From: Amblyomma americanum
Lineage: Eukaryota > Arthropoda > Arachnida > Ixodida > Ixodidae
Direction of reading: 5' to 3'
NCBI RefSeq assembly: GCF_052857255.1
Contig: NC_135497.1
Coordinates: 180,639,478-180,703,477, forward strand
Length of the DNA: 64,000 nt
Part shown: piece by piece, positions 34,401-46,400 of the stretch
Position numbering within the stretch: the stretch's first letter is position 1
Layout of the letters: each line of letters opens with the position of its first letter
Made by a program: the position numbers and the translations under genes
Notes under the pieces: model-generated
Seen by the model: the letters and a program-made list of their open reading frames with translations, nothing else
Told to the model about the DNA's origin: nothing
The model's database searches: none

Positions 34401-37400
34401 TAGTACATTGTGCTTGGTGCAAGACATGGCATTTAGGCTGCTGCTTGGGACTCCTTGTGAATGGGTCGCTTGGGATTGGGCGTCATATTTAATTATTATA
34501 CTCCTCAAATTGCCCTAATAAGGAAAATACAATACAGTATACAGAATGAATCATAAATGAATGACACTGGGGTTAAAGCATAATATTTTCGATGGCATTT
34601 TTAAAATTGCTGGCGCTGGTGTGGAGTGTGGCATTGGCAGGCAGTTACAGTCGACTGCTGTCTGTGCAAAGAAAGAATGCAAGTGTGCAGTGGTACGTGC
34701 ACGAGGAGGATAAATGATTTTAATATGAATGGTGCAAAGGGAGACGTGATGATCCAGATTTAAATCTGTGAAGAATAGGTAAAAAAATTTCTGAAAGAGG
34801 CTCAGTCTTTAGATTTTGCATCATAGAGTTGCAAGGGCAAGCTGGTTAACTTTAGATTTCATGGCAGTGACACCAGAATGATAAGAATAATCTGAGTGAA
34901 TGAATCTAACTGTACGATATTGTACAGATTCGATCGAGTGTTTTCGTCAAGTAAAAAATGTAAGGGTCCCATACTGCACATGCATATTCCAGCTTTGGGC
35001 GAACTAACACTATGTGGGAAAGAGACATAACAGAAGAATAAGCTAATATATAGCTGCATCGTAAGTAGGACAGGACACAATTAGCTTCATTAGTAATTGC
35101 TGTAATATCGGTGGACGAAGAAAGACCATGCTGATGTGGGAGAAATAACGGTGCCACATAGTTCATAGTCGGGCATTGAGTAAGTATATCGCTGTTGAAA
35201 AAGGCACTAACCACGCTTTGCACCAAGATTCTACATGTGAAAGGTCAGGCTGGAGGGCACAAACATTAGCGTTACTGTTAATAAGGCGATAAATAACACA
35301 ATCATCAGCAAATAGGTGAATGGTTTGAAATGTTTGAAGTGATCTCACTTATATACCAGGTGGCGCAGCTAAATGTAACCAAGCTTTTAAAAATACACGG
35401 AATGTCCTAGCCGCATGAAACCAATTGAGGGTTGTTTAGAGTTGTGTCACTTAGTGTGCAGTATTTTTTCGTTCTTCAAAGTGAATTAATTAGTTAGGCC
35501 TAATTAGCTAACTTTTTACTTATTGGCTCAAGGAACAAAGTGTCGGTGAAAAAGTTGTAGATAGCTTTGAAAAACAGCTTACAGAAATGTTTGCACCAAG
35601 GTACGGTTTACGTAAAGTAGTTTTTTTACCAGCCCTAAACCATAATTCGCAGAATGAAAAAAACCTTCCATGTGACAATGGTGCCACTTCAATATCCCGC
35701 GATGTGCTTTAGAGAACAAAACCTGGTTTTTTCTGAAGTGCTCTCCCCGATGAGCCTTTTTGTGCACATTAGGGCAGAGACATGAGCCAGTAGCTGGTCA
35801 CGTGATAGCTTTCTTTTAAGGCCAATAAATAAAGCTTCGTAAGTTGTACCTTGATGGAAACAGCCAGCGCTACTAGCGGTTTTTCGCGACGATCTACAAC
35901 TTTTCTATTGACACTTTGTTCCTCGTCAATAATTAAAAAATAGCTAATTAGCCTTACTCATTCATTAACTTTGAAGAACAAAAAATACTACAGACTATGC
36001 CGTGCAACTCTGAACAACCCTCTGTTGATTTCACTAGGGCTCGGACACTTCCTCTATGTTAAAAGCTTGGTTACATTTAGCTGGGACACGTGGTATATTA
36101 GAAAAAGTAGTGGACCGAGGACAGTGCCCTGAAGCACACCTGGGAGTACAGGAGACCTGGCAGAAGTGGTATTATTGGCACACACAAATTGCTGTCGGTT
36201 AGTTAAGAAATCACAAATCCACTTGTGCACGCTAGGGTGAAAATTAAAACATGGAAGTTCTAAAAATAGCTGCTTTTGAGAAACTTGTCAAAAGCTTTTT
36301 CGAAGCCTTAAAATAGGGCATCAACAGTAATGTTATTTTCGAGGTTCCTCAATTATTGATGAATAATGCTAATTGTGTCCCACAAGCGTGACCTTTATGA
36401 AACCCATGTTGGTTGGCATAAAAGAAGTTACTAGACATTAGACACTTTACAACATGTAAGTGAATTGTATGTTCCATTAGTTCGGACGAAACGCAAGTCA
36501 GTGATGTATGGCGATAGTTGCTGGGTGATTGTCAATTAAGGACCTTTTTTCGGGACTGGGATGACTTTGGTTACCTTCCAATCTTGTGGAACCAAGCCTG
36601 GAGAAAGGGACTGTTGGAAGATATGCGATAAAATAATACTTCAGACATGCTTTGTATTCATCAATATTTTAATATGACAGCGTTAAAGGGCCACAGAAAG
36701 GGGTATCTGAGTTGGCTTTAAAATGCTTGCACTGTGTAGAGTACAGGCCACCGAGCGTCCATGCCACATGCGAGACCTCGAAAGCAAGCGGGAAATTTGC
36801 AATACATTTTTAAAAATTCCCGCGTTCGCACCTCGCAGCAATGTGTGGTGCCGGGCTTTCACGCGAAAGCCTGGCATACGACGTCACGTCGTGCAAGTGA
36901 CGTCAGAAGCCGGGGGTCATCATTGGTTCACAGTGTCAAATTCTTTCAGACGTCACGCGCTACCGTGGCCGCGGCCACTCCGCGGCCACTCCGCAGCTGG
37001 TGTAGGTAGGGGAGGTGCTGACTAAGTGGGGTCGGCGGAGGAGCGCTGCTGTTTTGGCGTGCGGAAGAAGAGAGAAAAGCGCGAAGACGCGGAAGTTCAA
37101 ATTTTGTCTGCGTATAACTCAGCTTCCACAAAACGCATTAAAATAATTATTGCTGGAGGATAATAATGAAGCGGCGTCTTTTAACATCCCAGGCATATCA
37201 CAACTTTATTGAGAGCCCCTTTCTGGGTCCTTTTAAGGGACCTGTGTTGCAGAAAAGCCAGCATCGGCATTGTTGGCCATGAGCGTAAAAACCTACAAAG
37301 AATCCCCAGAGAAGTAACTAAGGGGGTAGACTTACCATTGAGGCCATGTACGTGACCTTGTGACACCATCACAACGTGCCCATCGGATTGTGAGCCAAGT

Positions 37401-40400
37401 GCCCACTGAGGCAGATGGCAGTTAAATTAAAGATTGGTCTTGAGAGGTTTCTCGGGAAGAGCAACTTGGGTCTCATGGGCTCCACTGGTGCCAGCATCTG
37501 CCATCGTAGGGCAGTGGTGTATCACTTAACCATTGTAGCACTGTGCCATGAGCGATATGAGCACTCCTAGAGGTCTATGAATACAAAGCAGAGAATGACC
37601 ATTTCTATATCTGTGGCCATTAACCCATAAACACTATCGTTTCATACCCTAAAGCCAGAGCTTAAGTGTCCCCTCCAATATTTTTAATTGATTCCGTCCA
37701 CACCAGCAGATTCATTTTTTAGTGCGATGGTAGCACTACTAGGAACATTTTCTGATTTCGGGCATACGTATATACGCCCCTGAAGCCTGCTTTCTGGCAG
37801 GTGGCCCACCTGCCCACCGGGGGTTGCGGGCAACCTGCCTGGTGTGTACACATGGCAGGCAGGTTGGTGTGTACACAAGGCCTTCAAGGCAAATGCCTTC
37901 AGGGTAAAGGCCTTTAGGTCAAAGGCCTTATGGTAAATATCTTTAGGCCAATGACCTTTATGGATAGGGCCTTTAGGGTAAAGGCCTTTAGGTCAAAGGA
38001 TGCCTTCGAATTCACAGTACTTAAGAGCCTTAAGTACCCACCGTAAGTAGTTCTACTGCACAACATTCCGTGCTTAGCCATGCTAAACCATCTGCTGATT
38101 TTTTCAATAAGTTTTAAGATTCCGTGGGGTTAGAATATTAGGTAAGGCATCAAATAGTGATCAAATAAAGAAAAGTCTGCTAAGGTGCCATTAGGCTCAC
38201 GAGTGAACACAGAACAGAAAGTTGAATTTAACACTCAGGCAACGCCCTGGTCTGGAACAGTGGTCCCATCTAGGTCGAGCAGTGACAAGGGCTTGAAATG
38301 AGTGGGATTGATAACTTTCCAAAATTTTTTGGGGTTATACATAGCATGGAAGGCTGGGTGAATGAATAAAATAATCGCTTTGTTTTTTTTTTTGCCAAGG
38401 AATCAAATGTTTTTTCTGCTTCATGATATTTTTTCAAGCTCTTGTGCTACAAGACTCATTCGCCACGCGAAATAATTGTTTCTTTTGTTCAATCATGGGG
38501 ACCTTACGTTCTCACCTACAGTGACTATACGTACCTGAGTTCGCATAAGTTCCTGCATTTTATTTCTAAAGAGTATCCAGTTGGTGTCAATGGAGTGCTG
38601 GTGAAAATCAGTTAAGAACCAGTCACAAAACTGAGTGAGTGCTTCGTTAATTTTTCGATAATCAGCTCTATTGTACATGGTTATTTTTTTCTTTACCTTT
38701 CCGGAGCATGGGAAGTACTAATAAGTCACATGAATTGTTACATGACTGTTAAGTGGGGGAAGCTGTAAAACCGACAAGATGTTATCGGGATGTGATGTGA
38801 GGAGGATGTCAAGAACATTACCAGGTCTGCAAGTTTGCCTGATTGGGAAATGGACCATTTGTGATAAACCAGAAGTGAGAGAACTATCAACAAAGTCACT
38901 TTCAGAGTTATGTTTTGATGTTATCGTGATACTTGTCCAGGTTATAGTGGGGAAGTTGAAGTTGCCAAATATTAGTATCAGAGGATGGGAGTGTATTCTA
39001 GTTAAATCTTTAGTGAGTCGTAGAAGTACCTAATGAAGGAATTATCAGCATCTGGAGGCCAGTAGAATACTGCAGTTGTAACAGATGGGAAAGTGGCACA
39101 ACAGGATATAAAAGCAGCTTCAAGTAGGCAGGGTATAGCAAGGTTAGAATACTCCAGGCATCTATTTGCGGCAATTAGGACACTACCTCCATGTTTTTCT
39201 ACACGATCACACTGGAATGTATAAATCTGAGAGAGGAAAAAAGCAATTCGGAATTGGAAACTGATGAATTCAACCATGTTTCAGTTAGTACAACAATAGT
39301 ACTGTAAGTGGAGTCAGAGAGGTTAAAAGGGAATCATGCTTTGGGATGATGCTTCTAATATTTGCTGATATCAGTGTACAGTAATGAAAGACAGTTATGA
39401 TTATGCCACTGCAATATGCACTTTGTCATGTGTATACTTTCCAGGCTATGATTCATACCATCTTTTCAAATGACCACACACTTAGTAGGAGTAGTAGTAA
39501 ACTTCATCATTCGATCCCGGCCGCGGTGGTCACAGTTTGATGGAGGCGAAATGCTAGAGGCTCGTGTGCTGTGCAATCTCAGTGCACATTAAAGAACCCC
39601 AGGTGGTCGAAATTTCCGGAGCCCTCCACTGCAATATCTCTCATAGCCTGAGTCATTTTGGGACGTTAAACCCCAGGAAACCAAACCAAACCAAACTTTA
39701 TTGCCCAAATGAGCAGGCAAGAGTCTTTGCCCTAGGCGGGCAGTGTCGTCAGTCCAAGAGGCCACGAGCCCTGGCCATTTGCCATGCCCTGTCCACCAGC
39801 ATGAGCTAGATCTCAGGGTCAGTGCTGGTTAGCCGGGCCTCCAAGTGCATATGCCTCCATACATATGCACATGAACGAAGACATGAACCCCCTTCTCATG
39901 ACATGTCTGGACAGCTAGCCATTTGAGTCTTAAACTTTTTATGCAGCATGATACATGATCTGCAGGTATGAATAAGCCCACCAGCCATCTGCTTTTGCAC
40001 AAATTCACACCTGCCCCTTCTCCATGCTTGGCACACATAATAGCTCTTTTTCATCTCCTACAGCAACCCCCCCCCCGCCACACACACACACATATTAGCA
40101 GGCTAAAGCAGCCTACATTGTCGACCTCTTTGCATTTTCCTTGACGAGTTCTTTCTTCCTTTCTGTTGGCAGGGTTGTGGAAGTACTCGCGGCACCCCAA
40201 CTACTTTGGGGAGATCACGTTGTGGTGGGGGATCTTCCTGATCGCCACCAATGTGCTCAAGGGGGCCGAGTGGGTGGCCGTGCTCAGCCCCCTTTTCATC
40301 ACCACCATCATCCTTTTTCTCAGTGGAGTGCCCCTGCTGGAGAATAGTGCCGACATACGCTATGGCTGGTATGTGCCATGTACTGACACACACTGTGTAG

Positions 40401-43400
40401 TAAGACTGGCTTTGCGCTAGTCCCACTTCATGGAAATGTTCAGGTTCAGAAACAGCGGGTATCATTTCTAGCACTGCTAATCAGAATATGAAAACATTTG
40501 CTTTTGCTTGTGTATTGCTGTCCCAGTAGGCAAGAATATATTACGTATGTCTTCCTCCCACCTGCCCTATCCCTGTTTTCAAGCTTGCGTCTTTAAAAAA
40601 TATGATATATTAGTTGTGGTATAAATGAATAAAAATTAATGGCAGTCTAAATGCTGCACTGAGTAATGCCACTGCACAGGTGCAGCATCACGCATCAAAG
40701 GCTGTGGTGGCCTTCCAGAGTGCAGCTCAGTAGCACAAAATCCTGGAGGAAATCCTGAAGGCTGTCATGATGTCGTCAGATACAACCCAAGAACGGAGTG
40801 GCAAATGCCCCGCAAATGAGACCCTTGAACCAATCATCGTCATCATCAGACTGCAGGACAAAGGCCCCTCCCTTATTCCTCCAGTTAGCCCTGTTCTGTG
40901 CCAGCTGTGGCCATCTTATCCCTATAAGCTTTCTAATCTCATCGGCCCATCTGACTCTTTGCCACCCCCTGCTATGCTTGCTCTCTCTTGGAATCCGCTC
41001 CATTGCCCTAAGGGAATATCATAAACCCGTGTTTGTTCCCTGACCCACTTTGCTCTCTTCCCGTCCCTTAACGTTATGTGTGCTTATCATTTTCCTTTCA
41101 TGGGTTGCTGTGCTGTCGTCAACTTAATTTCAGGCTTTTCATTGGCCTCCAGGTCTCTGCCCCGGAGGCAAGTACTGGCACAGTACAACTGTTATATGCT
41201 TTCCTCTTGAGGGATACTGGTCAGCTGCCATTCATAACTAGAGGGTACCAGCCAAGTGCACTCCACCCAATTCTTATTTGCCTAATTATTTCACTCTCAT
41301 GGTCCAGATTTGCGATTAATACCTGCCCTAATTAAGTAGATGTATTCCCTCACTTCCAGTGCTTCGCTGCCAATCGTAAACTGTTGTTCTCTTCCGACAC
41401 TGTTGAACATTGCTTTAGTTTTCTTTATATTAATTTTTAAACCCACCATTCTGCTTTGCCTGTTCAAGTTCTTAATAATGCTCTGGAGTTCATCCCTTGA
41501 GTTACCTGGCTAGGCAATGTCATCATCAAATCGGAGATTACTAAGGTGTTCTCCATTAGCTTTTATTACTAAGGTGTTCTCCATTAGCTTTTATCCCCAA
41601 CTCTTCCCAACCAAGTTCTCTAAATACCTCCTTTAAATGCACTGAAATAGTAGTGGAGATATTGTGTCTTCCTGCCTGACACACTTCCTAATTGGGATTT
41701 TCTCACCTTCCCTGTGGAGAGCTGTGGCCAGTGTGCCACCACTATAGCTATTTTCCAGTACCTTTGCATGTCTTTTCTACATCCTTGTTATGCAATGCCT
41801 GCATGACTGCTGCGGTTTTTACAGTCAAATGCTTTCTTACAATCTATGAAGGCTATAAGTAGGGGTTGCTTATATTCTGCACATTTCTCTATCACCTGAT
41901 TGATGGTGTGAATATGGTATACTGTCAAGTAGCCTTTCCAAAATGCCAGCCTGGTCCTTTGGTTGACTTAAGTCTAAGGTTGGTCCAGTTCCATTAGTGA
42001 TTATCTGAGTGAAAACTTTGTAAGCAACAGACAGTAAGCTGATTGGTGGGTAATTTTTCAAGACCTTGGCATCGCATTTCTTATGGATTAAAATAACGTT
42101 AATGCTCTTCCAAGCTTTCGGTACACTCAAGGTCCTGAGGCATTACATGTAGAGGGTAGCAAGTTTGTCTTGCACAATGTTCCCATCGTCCTTTGACAGA
42201 TCTGCATTCACTTGGTCCTCGTTTGCCGCTTTTCCTTTCTGCATTGCTTGTAAGGCTTTCTTTACTTCCTCTTTCATTAGCAGTGAGATTTGCGATTCCT
42301 CCATGCCACTGCTTCTGTCATTAGTGTAATGATTATTTTGGCTACTCTACAGATCTGTGTAGACTTCCTCAGCTACTTTAACTATCTTATCTGTACTGGT
42401 GATAACATTGCCCTCATTCTCTCTGAGTGTGTATGCCTAATCTTTTTTAATGCCTAATTTCCTCTTGACCACATAGGCTACCTCCATTCTGCGAGCATGC
42501 TCGAACACCCCATATTATACTTCCTTGTGTGTTTACCCTACACTTATTGATTAGTCTCGGTATTAGAATAACAGAAAACTGGATGAATTGGTTTTGCTTG
42601 CAGAACATTGCACAAAAAAATGAAGACACAAAGGCAAGACAGAATGTGTGCTAACCTAGTGCCTGTTCTGTTTGGTAGCTTTGTGTTAATTCCTGTTGTC
42701 ATGCATTTGTGTCATCATTTTTTTGCGCAATGTTCTACAAGCCTTGACAATTCTGCTAATTGTATTCTGCCTATGACATTAGAGGCTTTTATTCTTTGGA
42801 GTTCCTTAATCAGATCTTTCGTCTCCTGAGAGAGCTTGCAAGTATCCTGCCTAGCCACCCTGCCCCCTATTTCTGTTGCACACTCTGTGATTATTTTCAT
42901 TAATCACTTAAACACTAAAGTCGATCACCTTCCTTGGTTAAAGTGGACTATCTATTCTTGAGCAAGATCCTGAACTCCTCTACTTTCCTTCTTACCACTA
43001 ATCGTTTGTGTGCTTTTTTATTACTGGTTTCCCCCATTCGCTATTCAAATTTAGGCTAATTTTATGCCTTGCACCTTGCCTAACACTTCCACATCCTGCA
43101 CGATACCAGGATGGGAGCACAGTATGATGTATATTTCGTGTTTATTCTCATCATTCGGGCTGTTCTTATGGCATCGGCCTGCTGTCGTCACTTAACAATC
43201 AGCCACCTTGCACCTGCTAACCACCTGCTATGCCAGACTAGCAGATGAAAGGTTGCTTTTCTGCGGCATCTTGACAATAGGCAAATATCAATGGTTCGAG
43301 GGCCTCCTGTAAGAGGCATTTACCACTTCATTCTTGAGTTGTATCCAGCTATACCTAAGCCAAGAGAATGTGGCTCTATAAAATTTATGCTATTTGAGAA

Positions 43401-46400
43401 CCTCAATTCCTTACAGAATTTTCACCTGCATTATAGGTCAAGAAACAGTCAGTGATATTATGCAGATTTATTTCCTGTATGTGTTGCTTTAGATGTTCTC
43501 TTGTGTTGCAAATAGTGGACAAGCCTCTAGTTTTTGTGATTTTGTCTTTCACTACTTATCTCACTCTACAGAAAAAGAAAGTGCATTTGGAGCATTGTCA
43601 TAACGAGAGGTTGTACAGCATGCGTCATCCTTGTGTAGAGCACTCGAGCGGTGCACTTCCCTGCAAACAAAGCTACACCTCGTTGCAGCTGCTAGGTTCT
43701 AGAGGAAGCACTTGCATGGAAGTAGAGATGTGGAAGCAAAGTGAGCACAAGCACTTTGACTGGAAATTCAAATTCATTTTATTTCAGCATCAGATACATC
43801 GATACTGAGGGCCGTAGACTAAAAGCCATACAAACAGCTTGACAAGGTTCACTGCCCCATACACTTGGCGTAAGCTGACACAGCAAGAAACCGTATACAG
43901 CACATGAACTTATACACATTGAGCACATGCGAGCAGGAGAAGAAGAAGGAAGTTCAAATAAAAAGGAAAGAAAAAGGACAAAAAAAAGCCACAAAAGTGC
44001 GTGGAAAAAATCTGCTTTTACAACACTAGTAGTTAAATAGTTGGGAAGAAGGAAACGTAGCATTTGCTTTCCAATTAGCTGGTTCGAATACACGGAACCT
44101 CCCACTCTTGCAACATTTGAGTGCTGTGCGCTTTTTTCTTTTTGAGAGCTGTAGTAAAGAAGCTGTTTTTATACTTAATGCCCATTTTATAGCACTTCAG
44201 AAGCGTGGTTTTATGAAGCTTGGGAGTTGGGGTTAAATTGAGGTCTTTAAAGAGGGGCTCAGTATGGCAGCCCTGTGGAGAATTTGTTACAGCACGGATT
44301 GCTTTCTTTTGAATCCTATGAAGTATTTAAATGTTGTTTAAAGTGGTGGTTTCCCACACTAAATGGCAATAGTTAATGTGGGACATGAACAAACTAATGT
44401 AAATTACGAGTTTGATGTATCTTGGTAAATAATGCTGTAATTTATTGAGTGTGCCACACACTCGTGACATCCTGGCTGCGACCAAATCTATGTGCATGTT
44501 CCAGTCCAAATGTCCTTCAAAGAATCATGGGTGCTGTCTAATGGCAGTTTTTATTGCCGGGTGCGAACTGCTTGAGCACTACACAAAGGTGACGCAGACT
44601 ACATATTATCTAAGAGTGCTTTTCACTGTTAAGGTGGGACACTGCAGTTAAAAATATTTTTGTTATATACGCATGAAATGTAACAAAATATGGCAAAGAA
44701 GTGTAACATTTTACAATGATTATAGAACTGCATTTTATTTTAAGCTAACTGGTACAGTTGTTGCGTATTGCAATTATGCTCATAAAGTCATCCCCGCGGC
44801 ATTAAATGGCTAAAAGAAAGTGGAGAAGTTTTTTATGCAGCATGTTCACAAAGCCCTGTTCTGTGCAATATAGCTACTAGTTCTTTTTTTGAGATGCCCA
44901 GTGCTCATGGAAATAAAAGTTACTCCAGCATGCATATCTCCATAAAGACATCTCTTGCAAAAACCACATAAAAAAAAAGTTATTGCATGCGTACATAGAA
45001 AAATTAAAAACTTTATTGCACACCTCAACGTCTCAGGATTCATACTCAACAAATATAATCATTTACTGTCATTCATTAGGACATGCCAAAGGGATGGGTA
45101 ATAACAGGACTTGTCGGGCTAGTTGGTTGATCATAATGCAAAAAAGACGAACTGCGCAACAAGAACACGGACTTTTTCTGCCTTTGCTATTACCCACTGC
45201 GTCAATGGGTAATAGCAAAGGCAGAAAAAGTGAGCCGCAACCTTGAAGTTTATTCTCTCATTTGCCTCGTTTATCGCCTCGCATGCTTTTGGTCAGAGAA
45301 ATGCAGCATTCCAACCAACATAAGCTCTTATCTTTTGATCGCTCATCTTTATAATGACACTAAGACTGTGGTGCTCCATTGTCAGAAACCCATGGAATTT
45401 TCAATGTGCCAGGGCCATCAGAATCACAATTCGTTCGCAATTTTCGATGACCACACATACAAAAAAGTCATTTTCTAAATTTACACTCCATATTTTGCTA
45501 TATTTTTTGTCACGAGATTGGTCAAGACAGGGTTCATAAAAAAAAAAGAAAATTTTCACCAAATTGGCTATTTTATCTGCCATGTCTCCCTTTAATTGAA
45601 TTAATGAGCCTATAATGTAGCTGGCTACAATCTGGAATGCTTAACTTGCTTTGCAGCGAGCTTTTTTTTTTTTTAACAGTTTTGCAGCTCTCTACAGTGC
45701 AAGAGCTGTTACATCAGTTTTACGTTGGTATACTGGCATTACAGCTTGCTAATGCTGTCCAAAAAAAGAGCGTAGATTTTACATTCAGGTGGTTTTAGTT
45801 GCTGGCATCCTTATTTTAAACAGTGAAAAATGACAATTTTGGAATTAATCTGAGCTATTGCTCAACAGCATGCGGATGACTTGGGGAAAAATCAATGAAA
45901 ACTTTTCTGTGACAAAATACATTTGCCTCAGAATAGTGTGATCAATTTTGTAATTAATTTATCTGCACACAATACTGAATACTGACTCATTCATCAACAT
46001 GACACTTCTTTTCATCTGAGACAGCATCAACATTGTAGTACTTAGTAGTATTTTTACAAAAAATAATTCTTTAAGCGGCCGCCCTAGTGGTTCAGTGGTT
46101 ATGGTGCTCGGCTGCTGACCTGAAAGATGCGAGCTTGATTCCGGTCATGGCAGTCACATTTCGATGGAGGTGAAATACTAGAGGCGTGTGTACTATGCGA
46201 TCTCAGTGCACATTAAAGAACCCCAGGTGGTGGTTGAAATTATCCGGAGCCCTCCACTATGGCATCCATCATAGCCTGAGTCGCTTTGGGACGTTAAATT
46301 ACATAAAACCTAAAAACAGTTCTTTAAGCATTTTGTACTCTTCTTAAAAGACTGTACTTCAGTGTTCCATCTTGAAAAAACGTGGACGAAATAGACACAC

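Larger units (their letters stand above)
34540..39395 (-). pseudogene. LINE C: old CR1/L2-like retrotransposon broken by nested insertions
   Basis: Minus-strand protein pieces appear in order in many frames: endonuclease near 39385-38900 ([34 protein letters not shown]); linker at 38678-38493 ([26 protein letters not shown]); RT onset near 37690 (SAGVDGIN); RT core near 36650-36110 ([30 protein letters not shown]); LFADDCVIY near 35310; [20 protein letters not shown] near 35000; and a C-terminal [20 protein letters not shown] near 34600. Stops and shifts are frequent, so it is the oldest LINE here. Three inserts interrupt it (35354-36095, 36687-37232 and about 37237-37685). Antisense in intron 3. 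Confidence 0.85.
40828..43230 (-). pseudogene. LINE D: RTE-like retrotransposon fragment
   Basis: Minus-strand RT pieces: [35 protein letters not shown] and QPKDQAG (42120-41930); NLRFDDD-type and [15 protein letters not shown] (near 41560-41470); and the C-terminal RTE hallmark [20 protein letters not shown] plus [15 protein letters not shown] (41003-40850). The 3' end is a short GATGATGACGATGATT run, like RTE microsatellite tails. Many stops and shifts. A small foldback element at 42602-42736 and a 28-bp duplication lie inside. Intron 4 of the DUF1295 gene, antisense. Confidence 0.85.
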
